From contig CP048685.1 in the NCBI GenBank assembly GCA_015698285.1, forward strand, positions 2,294,001 to 2,358,000: a stretch of 64,000 nt of DNA, read 5' to 3'. Shown piece after piece: positions 52,903 to 61,119 of the stretch. The DNA comes from Candidatus Nitronauta litoralis. GTDB lineage: Bacteria; Nitrospinota; Nitrospinia; Nitrospinales; Nitrospinaceae. The stretch's first letter is position 1. Each line of letters begins with the position of its first letter. Both the position numbers and the translations under genes were made by a program. The notes under the pieces are model-generated. The model saw nothing but the letters and a program-made list of their open reading frames with translations, made no database searches and was not told the origin of the DNA.

Positions 52903-53928
52903 TCACTTTTCAGGCCAATCGGCAAGAACGATCTTACCGATAGTCGCTCCCTGTTCGATCAGAGCATGTGCTTTGCGCAGATTGCTTGCATTGATAGGAC
53001 GTATGACGTTATTGGTTGTGGTGACGAGCTCCCCCTTTTCCACAAGGTCCGAAATTCTGTTGAGCAATTTCTGTTGTTCAATCATATCCTCCGTCTGGAA
53101 CATGGATCGGGTGAACATGAACTCCCAGGTAAAGGAAGCGCTTTTGCTCTTCAGTAAACCGAGTTCAACCGGTTCAGATGTTTCGACAATGGAGCAGATA
53201 CTGCCTTGCGGGGCAATCGCTTTTGCCATAGCCCCCCAGTGCTGGCCTGTGTTGTTGAGGCAAAGAATAAAATCAACTTGGGGCGTTTCAATGGCAACTA
53301 ACTCTGCATCAAGAGGGTTCCGGTGGTTGACTATTAGATCGGCACCCAGCTTTTTGGACCAGGCGGAAGACTCCGGACGGGAAGCGGTAGCGATCACTTT
53401 AAGTTTTGCCAGTTTTTTTGCCAGCTGGATTGCAATGGACCCAACCCCGCCAGCACCGCCGATGATGAGAATCGATCGCCCCGCATCTTTCCCTTCTGAT
53501 GAAATACCGAGTCGTTCGAACAAGGCTTCCCAGGCCGTAATGCCCGTGAGTGGCAATGCTGCGGCCTCTTCAAATGAGAGTGATTGAGGCATTCTTCCAA
53601 CAATGCGCTCATCGACCAACTGAAACTCGCTATTACTGCCGGGCCGTGTGATATCGCCTGCATAGAAGACCTTGTCTCCAACGGAAAAGTGGGCCACATC
53701 TGGACCAACCTCAATCACTTCACCGGCGGCATCCCAACCCAATACCTGCGGCGTGGTTGCAATGTCTTTTCCGGGCGCCCTCACTTTGGTGTCGACCGGA
53801 TTCACTGAAATGGCCTGGACCTTTACCAGCAGATCCTTCCCGGCAGGTTCCGGACAATCCATTTCGACATCGACCAGTGATTGTTCGTTTTCAATAGGTA
53901 AGTACTGGTATAACCCGACAGCTTTCAT
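52903..53928 (-). CDS. MDR-type zinc-binding alcohol dehydrogenase/quinone oxidoreductase-like protein
   Basis: 341 residues. VKVQAISVNPVDTKVRAPGK, VLGWDAAGEVIEVG, PLTGITAWEALFERL and the NADPH motif IIGGAGGVGSIAIQLAKKL are those of the ZADH/quinone oxidoreductase branch of medium-chain dehydrogenases (the TIGR02817-like group). Zinc ligands of classical ADH are absent. It likely reduces quinones or enals with NADPH. Its promoter region of about 75 bp is shared with the divergent GNAT gene. Confidence 0.87.
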   Translation of the reverse strand: MKAVGLYQYLPIENEQSLVDVEMDCPEPAGKDLLVKVQAISVNPVDTKVRAPGKDIATTPQVLGWDAAGEVIEVGPDVAHFSVGDKVFYAGDITRPGSNSEFQLVDERIVGRMPQSLSFEEAAALPLTGITAWEALFERLGISSEGKDAGRSILIIGGAGGVGSIAIQLAKKLAKLKVIATASRPESSAWSKKLGADLIVNHRNPLDAELVAIETPQVDFILCLNNTGQHWGAMAKAIAPQGSICSIVETSEPVELGLLKSKSASFTWEFMFTRSMFQTEDMIEQQKLLNRISDLVEKGELVTTTNNVIRPINASNLRKAHALIEQGATIGKIVLADWPEK

Positions 53929-54002
53929 GGCTGGATCCCCTGAGTTAAGATAAGGAAAAGTTTGTTTTTTCCTTAATTCCTTATTAAAAGAATAGTGTCG
54001 CT

Positions 54003-54446
54003 ATGGCTAGTATTAATCCGCCCAATGCTCATGATAAATCAGATTGGCTGAAGTTGTGGCAAGGTTATCTTGAATTTTATAAATCCGATTTGCCAGAAAA
54101 AATTTCCGACCTCACCTGGGAACGTTTTTTTGATCCAAATGAACCTGTATTCAGTTTGGGGGCTTATGAGGGCGAAACCATGGTTGGATTTGTGAATTAC
54201 ATTTTGCATCGATCAACCTGGTCCGAAAGTCACTATTGTTATCTGGAAGATATTTTTGTTTCCCCTTCCAAGCGGGGCAGGGGTATCGGGGGGCAACTAA
54301 TCAGTGCAGTGCAAGACTGTGCACAAGAGGCGGGATGTGCACGTCTTTATTGGATGACACATGAGGACAATATAACAGCTCAGATGCTTTACGACAAAGT
54401 TGCCAGGAAGTCGGGTTTTATCCAATACCGTTTACCACTTGAGTGA
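54003..54446 (+). CDS. GNAT-family N-acetyltransferase
   Basis: 147 residues. LWQGYLEFYKSDLPEKISDL at the start, YLEDIFVSPSKRGRGIGGQL (acetyl-CoA loop, RGRGIGGQLI) and GCARLYWMTHEDNITAQMLY, a close fit to the GNAT group with a W-x-T-x-x-x-N-x-x-A motif. Substrate unknown. Divergent from the MDR gene. Confidence 0.85.
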   Translation: MASINPPNAHDKSDWLKLWQGYLEFYKSDLPEKISDLTWERFFDPNEPVFSLGAYEGETMVGFVNYILHRSTWSESHYCYLEDIFVSPSKRGRGIGGQLISAVQDCAQEAGCARLYWMTHEDNITAQMLYDKVARKSGFIQYRLPLE

Positions 54447-54464
54447 AAAAATTTCCGTCTTTAA

Positions 54465-55375
54465 AAAGTGGTGCCGGCGGACAGGGAATAAATATGTTCT
54501 GCGAAGTCGTTTGCGGATAGGTTGGAATCGCTGTTGATATGCTGGAATTGAAAGGTGATATCGAGGAAACCTGGAATCGGTTGGACGATTTTAAATGAGA
54601 CCTGGTTGACGATGTCCTGGTGTTCCATTCCAATCAGTGGTGTGATGGACTGGAAATCCTGATAAATATATTGGTAGTTGGCTCGGACTTTGATTTCCAG
54701 GTTTTCGAGCTAAGGTATCAAGTGGTCCCCGCCAATTGAAAGGTTTTGAGCGACTTAGGTGGATTGCTGGTCGCGTGTGATTTTACCTTCAGGTGAGATA
54801 AGAGAACCAGATCATCCCTTCGCCTTCATCCAGCGTTATTTAGTTGGATATCCGCAGGGTGTGGTTTTGGCCATCACGCTGTGGAATCGCAAAGGAATCC
54901 TTTATGGTTAAAGCGTATTAAAGATCAAGTAGCCAGTTTTACATAACTGAGAAAAAAAGGCCGGATGACAGCGTGTGGGTCTTTTCGAAGTCGAGTTCTC
55001 CGAGTTTTATATAACTGAAGGAATAGCCAATATTAGTTTCAATTTTTTCAAATTCCTTTGTCAGAGTGAGGGACCCTGTGTGAATCTGCATGTCGAATGA
55101 ATGCAGGGTATCGTAAATACTCTGAAAGAAACCGTAGTCAGCCTGTAGGTTGAATGACTCTGCAGGAGACCAGTTGTAAAACCAGGAAAACTGGAAAAAG
55201 TGAGAAGGTTTTCCTCGCCGGTTGGCAGGTTAATGTCGCTGAGTATGACATTGTCATTTATTAAAGCCCCTGCCCGAAATCCCGCCTGCCAGGTTTTGCC
55301 TTGATCCTGACGGGCGATTGTTCCCAGGAAATCCTTCTTATGAGGTAAGTGGTTATTATTTAATCCTTACCCTGC
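54465..55375 (-). pseudogene. decayed copy of the TPR/beta-barrel protein gene
   Basis: The minus strand encodes, in broken frames, KTWQAGFRAGALINDNVILS, NLQADYGFFQSIYDTLHSFD and TKEFEKIETNIGYSFSYIKL. These align with the barrel half of the intact gene at 57411-58925 (WRVALRAGASIDDNVTLTDL, LDTGYDFFTSIYDNLHQFDM). The TPR half is absent and several frameshifts and stops occur. It lies directly after FecR protein B, as the intact gene follows FecR protein A, so the pair was duplicated and the second barrel gene lost. Confidence 0.8.
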
Positions 55376-55379
55376 CAAT

Positions 55380-57059
55380 TCAATTGCCAATGCCAATTCC
55401 GTTACCAATACCATTAACAATGCCGTTACCAAGTCCATTTCCAACCCCATTCACGATTCCGTTGCCATTCAGGGCCGGGGAGTTTGAAGTGGTGGAAATG
55501 GCCTGCATTGTGGTTTCCTTTACAGCGTTTTTTGCCATCTGTGTTGCGGAAGCTTTGGCTGCATTTTTGGCTACCGTTTGAGCAGCCTCTTTTGCTGCTG
55601 ATTGGGCTGCATTTTTCGCTGCGTTCTTGGCTACCGTTTGAGCCGCTACTTTTGCTGCGCTCTTGGCAGCCATTTTTGCAGCATCCTTGGCCGCCATTTT
55701 GGCAGCGCTTTTAGCCGCTAGTTTGGCAACCCCTTTTGCTGCGTTTTTTGCTGCAGACTGGGCTGCTGATTTAGCAACAATCTTGGCTGCATTTTTGGCT
55801 AAGTCTCCAACCATTTCATTTCCAATTATCCCATTCGCAAGGATTTTGCTCTCAATATTTTTGAGCTTGGCGAGTTTATTTTCCAGACTTTTTCCTTTTA
55901 CGTTAAGCCCTTTGGCCAGTTTTTTCTGAAGCCCCTTTGCTTTGCCAATCCCGTTATTTACTTTTGCCTTGTTGTTGCCTTTGTTGATGGATTTTCCAAA
56001 AGCCTTTCTATTTCTAAAGTCAGCTTTTGCAGCTTTCATAATTTTGGCCATTGTCATTTTCGGCCGGTTTTTCATTTTTTTATTCGGATTGGTCTTCTGG
56101 AAAACCCTGTTCATCAAAGCCGCATCAGCTTGCTGTAACCCTATGGAAGAACCATCTTTTGAAACTTCGTGCATGGTGCCGGCAATTACAAACTCATGCT
56201 TACCTTCTTTGCCATTGGGCAGGCGGGGGAAGGTTTCGACCTTGCCTTCGAGCCCCACAATCCTTGTTTTTCCTCCCGGTTCTACAATGGTCACAAACTC
56301 AGTGCCTCTAACCCCTGCAACGGCCACTGGAGTGATGACCCGAAACATGGAACCTTCAGCTTTCCCTTTGGTGACTTTGAAACGGACAGCTCCAAGTGCA
56401 ACATTCACGATAGTCTTCCGGAAGTCGCGCTCAGGATCATAAACATGTTCGGTGATATTGACGACTGCATCCTCACCCAGGGACATGGTGCTGCCATCAT
56501 CAAAAGTGAAGGTGATCATTGAGTTCAGGTCTGTTTCCACCCGGTCCTGCATAAATACGGGTGCCGCTATTTCGGATTGATTATAGGATTCTTCTTCACC
56601 CCGGAACTGAACTGCACGGCCCTGGAGCCCTGTGGTGAGGCCGACATCGGCTGTGCTGATGATCTCTGCTTCTTTCAAGTATTGCTTTTGTTCAAAAATG
56701 GATTTCCCCGCGGGTTGATCGGAAAAGGCATAGGTGATGCGCACGAATTCCTGCTGCGATAGAGGCTGGTCCGGATTTTTGCTGGCCAATACGTTAAAAC
56801 CTTTCTCTTTCAAATTATGCGCGATCTGTCCATACAAATCCTCATCAGACAGTGCGGATGCATTGGAAGGAATAACCGAACTCTGTTTCTGGTTTTTTAC
56901 CATGAGTTTAATGAATTCCATGCGAGTGACTTCATCTTCTTCACGGGCAAACGAAAAACCAGGGGCCGCCAGAAAAGAGGCGATGAGAATTGCGCTTAAG
57001 ATCTTTCGGGACAGTCTCCCGATTTTTTTATTTGAAGTATTTATTAATAACCAACTCAT
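55380..57059 (-). CDS. secreted FecR-domain protein B with Lys/Ala-rich and Gly/Asn-rich tail
   Basis: 559 residues from ATG 57059 (AAGGAAAAA upstream); the longer frame to 57248 would pass through the sigma-54 promoter. Signal peptide to about 38 (ILSAILIASFLAAPGFSFA). An S-layer-like helical region is followed by the FecR domain (about 185-290): MITFTFDDGSTMSLGEDAVV, TIVNVALGAVRFKVTKGKAE, then VAGVRGTEFVTIVEPGGKTR. The C-terminal third is an amphipathic repeat of AAK-type units (SAAKMAAKDAAKMAAKSAAK and similar, about 420-510), and the very end is GNGIVNGVGNGLGNGIVNG-like. It is paralogous to protein A. Probably extracellular or periplasmic. Function unknown. Confidence 0.8.
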   Translation of the reverse strand: MSWLLINTSNKKIGRLSRKILSAILIASFLAAPGFSFAREEDEVTRMEFIKLMVKNQKQSSVIPSNASALSDEDLYGQIAHNLKEKGFNVLASKNPDQPLSQQEFVRITYAFSDQPAGKSIFEQKQYLKEAEIISTADVGLTTGLQGRAVQFRGEEESYNQSEIAAPVFMQDRVETDLNSMITFTFDDGSTMSLGEDAVVNITEHVYDPERDFRKTIVNVALGAVRFKVTKGKAEGSMFRVITPVAVAGVRGTEFVTIVEPGGKTRIVGLEGKVETFPRLPNGKEGKHEFVIAGTMHEVSKDGSSIGLQQADAALMNRVFQKTNPNKKMKNRPKMTMAKIMKAAKADFRNRKAFGKSINKGNNKAKVNNGIGKAKGLQKKLAKGLNVKGKSLENKLAKLKNIESKILANGIIGNEMVGDLAKNAAKIVAKSAAQSAAKNAAKGVAKLAAKSAAKMAAKDAAKMAAKSAAKVAAQTVAKNAAKNAAQSAAKEAAQTVAKNAAKASATQMAKNAVKETTMQAISTTSNSPALNGNGIVNGVGNGLGNGIVNGIGNGIGIGN

Positions 57060-57140
57060 TTTTTCCTTGCCTCCACCTACGTAGGGAAAAATTTGATTAA
57101 TATTTGAAATTGGCCCATCTGGCCTGTGCATCATTACTAG

Positions 57141-57156
57141 AGCAAGGTTGGTGCCA
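57141..57156 (-). promoter_or_regulatory. sigma-54 promoter of FecR protein B gene
   Basis: The minus strand reads TGGCACCAACCTTGCT, an exact match to TGGCAC-N5-TTGCW. The transcript would start near 57130, about 70 bases before the ATG. Confidence 0.85.
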
Positions 57157-57289
57157 TATTGATTTACATTGAACTTATTTTCTAACTTATTGAAAATAAA
57201 GGGGAGTTCTTTTTTCTTTGAAATTCGATGATAGTGCCTGTAGATCATTTATTTATTAAAGGTGGTACATTTTTTATAAACATTTACAC

Positions 57290-57307
57290 CCTGGAATGTA
57301 TTCCAGG
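57290..57307. promoter_or_regulatory. perfect inverted repeat, candidate enhancer site
   Basis: CCTGGAATGTATTCCAGG is an 8-bp perfect inverted repeat with 2-base centre, about 135-150 bp upstream of the sigma-54 promoter at 57141-57156. The position is that of an enhancer for a sigma-54 activator. A transcription-end hairpin for the preceding gene is the alternative, but no T-run follows. Confidence 0.45.
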
Positions 57308-57410
57308 AGGGGTATTAAAATGCATTTAAACGTAAGAATTATTTTTATAGGGAGGATAAAAACAGAGTAGCCCTGCTGGTTTGAAAAAAGTATGGCGAAA
57401 ACAGGGATGT

Positions 57411-58925
57411 TTAGAAAGAGGCGCCGGCGGAGAGGCTGAAGACATTCTGGACGTAATCGTTCGCCAGGAAATTGGAAGCGCTATTCATGTACTGATACTG
57501 GAATATGATATCAAAGTAGTCCATAACGGGTTGGATGATTTCAAACGAAACAGAATTTCTGAAATCTATGCGCTCCTCTCCAATAAAAGGAGTGATAAAC
57601 AGATAGTCCTGATAGGTGAAATTATAGCTGGCCCGGATTTTGGTTTTTAGCTTTTCCAGGCAGGGGACAGGGTGTACTGCACCGACAGAAATATTTTGAG
57701 CGACATAAGTGACCTGGGGATCCCGGGTCACATCCGCTTCTGGTGCATAGGAAATCCAGGCCAATCCACCGTCATCATTCAGCGTGAAATAGTTGGATAT
57801 GCGCAACGAATGGTTATGACCATCGCGCGCCGGAGCACTGACAAATATCTTGGAACTCAGGAAATAACTGAGGTCCACATACCACCAATCTTTCAGGGTA
57901 AAGCTGACACCGGAATTGAATGTGTGGATGTATTCAAAATCGATTTCATCCAGTTTTATGTAGTTGAAGGTGTAGCCCATTTTCAAGTCGACATCTTCAA
58001 AACTTTTGGTGGCATTCACAAAACCTGAATGGATTTGCATATCAAACTGGTGCAGGTTGTCATAAATGCTTGTGAAAAAATCATATCCAGTGTCCAACGT
58101 GAATGTTTCAATGGGTTCGAACTGATAAGACCCGGAAAATGAATAGAACGTCAAAAGGTCGCCAACCCCGGTCGTTAGATTTAAGTCTGTTAAGGTGACG
58201 TTGTCGTCTATGGACGCACCAGCACGTAAAGCGACTCGCCAGGGCTTGGGTGGTTTCTGGCTTTCTATCAGGGACAGGAATTCGCGTGCAGAATTGGCTG
58301 TATTGGATTCGGGGTTGGTCTGTATACAAGCTTCAAATTGTGCTTTTGCTTCTTCATACTGTTTGGCTTTGTATCTCAATAAACCTATATTGAATTTGGC
58401 CAGTTGTTCAAAGTCGGGATCCATAGACCCCGCCATATTAAAACTGTTGATGGCCTGATCCACTTTTTTCAGACCCTGTAAAGCCAGTCCTTGAAAAAAC
58501 AGGGCCGCGCCATTTCCCGGGTCCGCGTAAATAACTTTATTAAAACTGGAAAGGGCCTCGGAATAATTTTTCCTGTTGTGGTGGGCAATCCCAAGATCCA
58601 TATAGACCTGGGAATAGTCTGGATTGATCTCCAGTGCTTTTTTAAAAGCTTCAATCGCCTCGCCAAATTTACCGACCTTGTTCAGGCTTGCTCCCAGATA
58701 ATAATAAGCTTCTGCCGGAGGAGAGGCCGATTCGAGCAAACCGGATTGAAGATCTCTAATGGCTTTGGAGAACAGCCCCTTTTTATAATTTTCGATCCCG
58801 GATTTAATGGGGGTGGTTACGGTTACCGATGCGGATGACGGAAGGGGGGCTCCAATGAAAATAACCGCAAAAAATAAAAGGCAGGAAAACAAAAAAACGC
58901 CTGCCAGATTATGTCGGGCCGACAT
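57411..58925 (-). CDS. TPR plus outer-membrane beta-barrel protein
   Basis: 504 residues. Signal peptide (about 9-33). Residues about 40-215 form five TPR units (AEAYYYLGASLNKVGKFGEA, IEAFKKALEINPDYSQVYMD, LGIAHHNRKNYSEALSSFNK). About 230-504 consist of alternating strands typical of an outer-membrane barrel (LRAGASIDDNVTLTDLNLTT, LDTGYDFFTSIYDNLHQFDM, LSAGASF ending in Phe). This plan, periplasmic TPR then barrel, recalls SLAM-, PgaA- and BcsC-type exporters of surface proteins or polysaccharides, but no family is certain. It follows FecR protein A and precedes FecR protein B. Confidence 0.75.
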   Translation of the reverse strand: MSARHNLAGVFLFSCLLFFAVIFIGAPLPSSASVTVTTPIKSGIENYKKGLFSKAIRDLQSGLLESASPPAEAYYYLGASLNKVGKFGEAIEAFKKALEINPDYSQVYMDLGIAHHNRKNYSEALSSFNKVIYADPGNGAALFFQGLALQGLKKVDQAINSFNMAGSMDPDFEQLAKFNIGLLRYKAKQYEEAKAQFEACIQTNPESNTANSAREFLSLIESQKPPKPWRVALRAGASIDDNVTLTDLNLTTGVGDLLTFYSFSGSYQFEPIETFTLDTGYDFFTSIYDNLHQFDMQIHSGFVNATKSFEDVDLKMGYTFNYIKLDEIDFEYIHTFNSGVSFTLKDWWYVDLSYFLSSKIFVSAPARDGHNHSLRISNYFTLNDDGGLAWISYAPEADVTRDPQVTYVAQNISVGAVHPVPCLEKLKTKIRASYNFTYQDYLFITPFIGEERIDFRNSVSFEIIQPVMDYFDIIFQYQYMNSASNFLANDYVQNVFSLSAGASF

Positions 58926-59180
58926 AATACCCCTCCACCAAAAAAATAGAATTAGCCGTTAGATTTTAACAGCTTAGCGATTATAGACCATTTTTCAAGC
59001 CAAATATGCCGAATTAATTCCTGTAAACCATTGAAATATTTTGATTTTTTCCAGGCAGGGCAAGTTGGGTTAGCGGAGCATTAAATTTTTCAATAGTTTA
59101 TAGGTTTAAGTGGATTGACTCTATCAAGCTAATATAAAAATAAAAAAAACAACTATTTGGGTAATGAGAGACGGTATAGT
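58926..59180. other. intergenic, AT-rich, no gene
   Basis: No frame and no clear promoter for the TPR/barrel gene. It probably depends on read-through from FecR protein A or an unrecognised promoter. Confidence 0.4.
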
Positions 59181-59216
59181 TAAAAAAAAACGGGATCCCC
59201 TTTTGACTGGGTCCCG
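59181..59216 (-). terminator. rho-independent terminator of FecR protein A gene
   Basis: Minus strand: CGGGAC (59216-59211) pairs with ATCCCG around an A-rich loop, with CC/GG inside, followed by nine T (59190-59182). It ends the FecR A transcript about 80 bp past its stop, although some read-through into the barrel gene is possible. Confidence 0.7.
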
Positions 59217-59294
59217 GTGCTTGTATGAAGATTAAGAAAGCTTTACGGTCCTAAACCAATTTCTATACCTTTCCCCTTCCCTTGTCCTTTGACG

Positions 59295-60863
59295 TTAACA
59301 GGGCGGGATTAAACAACCCCCACCGCCAATTCCACCGCCACCGCCAATTCCCGGTAGGGAAATTCCACCACCACCGCCAATTCCCGGCAGGGAAATTCCA
59401 CCGCCACCTCCAATTCCCGGTAGGGAAACTCCACCTCCAGCACCAATCCCTCCACCGATTCCGCCGCTAACAACACCGGCGCTGGATTGACTCAAGCCTC
59501 CTACAACCTCCCCAATTGATTGGCCTGTTGCACTCACAGTGCTCGGGTTGCCACCAGGATCGGCGATTCCTCCAAAAGTGTTTGCGGTTGTTTTGATCAC
59601 ATCTTTTGTAGAAGCTTTTATTGAATCTTTTGCGGCCTGTATGGCGGCCTCTTTAGCTGCCTCTATTGCAGCAATCTGGGCAGCACCTATTGCAGCAATC
59701 TGTGCAGCATCTTTTGCGGCCATCTGTGCAGCATCTTTTGCGGCCTCGGTCGCTGCGGATTGCGTTGCAGCATCGCTCGCTGCTGATTGCACTACATCAT
59801 TGGCTAGGATGTTTGCCGCTTTAAGGTCTGCTCCTGTTGCTTGCATGGCTTTTGCCAGGGTCATTCCGGGTTGTTCAGTCAATGTTTGATCGGGACTTGT
59901 TTGCTGGATTACATTGTTTAACGTGGCGGCATCTGCTTTCTGCACCCCCGAAGAAGCACCGTTTTCAGAAATACTGTTCATGGTTCCTGCAGAAACCATT
60001 TCGTGTTTGCCTTCCTTGCCATTGGGAAGTCGGGAAAATGTTTCGATCAGGCCTTCAATCCCGATAAACTTTGTGTTGCCACCGGGTTCAACGATAGTCA
60101 CAAACTCGGTACCCCTGACACCCGCAGTGGCGACCGGGGTCAGCACCTTGAATATGGATCCCTCGGCTTTACCTTTGGTGACTTTAAAGCGAACCGCACC
60201 TAAAGCCACATTCACGATGGTCTTGCGAAAATCTTTATCTGGATCGTAAATGTGCTCTGTAATGTTGACCACCGCATCTTCACCCAGTGACATGGTGCTG
60301 CCATCGTCAAAGGTAAAGGTGATCATGGAATCGAGATCCGTTTCCACCCGGTCCTGCATAAAAACCGGTCCGGCCAGTTCGGATGAAGAATAGCCCTCTA
60401 CCTCATCGCGGTATTGAACGGCACGTCCTTGCAATCCGGTGGTGAGGCCCACATCAGCAGTGCTGATGATGTGAGCATCTTTTAAATATTGTTTTTGGTC
60501 GAAAAGGGACTTCCCTGCGGGTTGACCCGAAAATGCATAGGTGAGGCGGACAAATTCCTGTCGGCTTAAAGGCTGGTCCGGCTTCTTACTGTCGAGAATA
60601 TTAAATCCATTCTTCTTAAGGTTTTGCGTCACCTGTTTGTACAATTCGTCATCTGAGAGCCTGGCCGCATTTTGGGGGACCATTTTACTGGTGCTTTGCT
60701 CCTTGGCCATGAGCCGGATAAACTCCATGCGAGTCACTTCTTCTTTTTGCCCCAGGGAGTAAACGGGAAATGCGAGAAACGCGGCAACAAAAAAAGTCCC
60801 AAGCAATTTACCTAAGGGAAGTCGCTGTCTTTTCAACGAGTTTTTTATGGGTAATTCATACAT
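59295..60863 (-). CDS. secreted FecR-domain protein A with Ala-rich segment and Gly-rich repeat tail
   Basis: 522 residues from ATG 60863 (GGAG at about 10 bases); the upstream ATG at 60884 lacks a ribosome site. Signal peptide (about 18-39, LLGTFFVAAFLAFPVYSLG). The FecR domain (about 175-280) is nearly the same as in protein B: MITFTFDDGSTMSLGEDAVV, IVNVALGAVRFKVTKGKAEG, VAGVRGTEFVTIVEPGGNTK. An Ala-rich helical region (about 365-425, DAAQMAAKDAAQIAAIGAAQ) and a three-fold ISLPGIGGGGG repeat lead to a C-terminal CLIPPC. The sugar- or iron-sensing FecR context is absent (no sigma/TonB genes), so this is an independent use of the domain. Confidence 0.8.
   Translation of the reverse strand: MYELPIKNSLKRQRLPLGKLLGTFFVAAFLAFPVYSLGQKEEVTRMEFIRLMAKEQSTSKMVPQNAARLSDDELYKQVTQNLKKNGFNILDSKKPDQPLSRQEFVRLTYAFSGQPAGKSLFDQKQYLKDAHIISTADVGLTTGLQGRAVQYRDEVEGYSSSELAGPVFMQDRVETDLDSMITFTFDDGSTMSLGEDAVVNITEHIYDPDKDFRKTIVNVALGAVRFKVTKGKAEGSIFKVLTPVATAGVRGTEFVTIVEPGGNTKFIGIEGLIETFSRLPNGKEGKHEMVSAGTMNSISENGASSGVQKADAATLNNVIQQTSPDQTLTEQPGMTLAKAMQATGADLKAANILANDVVQSAASDAATQSAATEAAKDAAQMAAKDAAQIAAIGAAQIAAIEAAKEAAIQAAKDSIKASTKDVIKTTANTFGGIADPGGNPSTVSATGQSIGEVVGGLSQSSAGVVSGGIGGGIGAGGGVSLPGIGGGGGISLPGIGGGGGISLPGIGGGGGIGGGGCLIPPC
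59345..59443. repeat. tandem 33-bp repeat (three copies) inside FecR protein A
   Basis: Units begin at 59345, 59378 and 59411 with CAATTCCCGG and encode ISLPGIGGGGG on the minus strand. Length variation by slippage is expected. Confidence 0.8.
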
Positions 60864-60945
60864 GTTGTTTTGACTCCAAAACATCGCAGGTAAAATACAA
60901 TTTTAGTTTAACCTTTTGACCTTATTAAGCCAGCCAAGAATTATT

Positions 60946-60962
60946 AGCCAAGGGTTGTGCCA
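60946..60962 (-). promoter_or_regulatory. sigma-54-like promoter of FecR protein A gene (imperfect -12)
   Basis: The minus strand has a perfect -24 element TGGCAC, then AACCC, then TTGGCT where TTGCT would be expected. Flanking bases resemble those at the exact promoter before protein B. Either the -12 has one extra G or the gene has lost full activity. Confidence 0.55.
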
Positions 60963-60963
60963 G

Positions 60964-61119
60964 TTTGGTTTGCATGAAAACTGTCTACTTAAAGCCTTTG
61001 ATTATGATGCTTTTTAAAAGTATTGTTTTGGTCCATTAATTATTAGGGCATATTTTAAGCTCTTGATATTTTATTATATATAAATGAAACAGGGTATTCA
61101 GGTTTTTATATTCCTGTTT
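60964..61119. other. intergenic, possible weak terminator of the GGDEF/EAL gene
   Basis: On the minus strand AACAGG and CCTGTT (about 61088-61115) enclose an AT-rich loop, without a good T-run. No other feature. Confidence 0.3.

Noticed and set aside
55663-56442. Long plus-strand frames opposite FecR protein B
   Set aside because: They arise from the low-complexity Ala/Lys repeat on the other strand.
59282-59470. Repeat region considered as a CRISPR-like array
   Set aside because: The 33-bp units are directly adjacent without spacers and encode a Gly-rich repeat on the minus strand.
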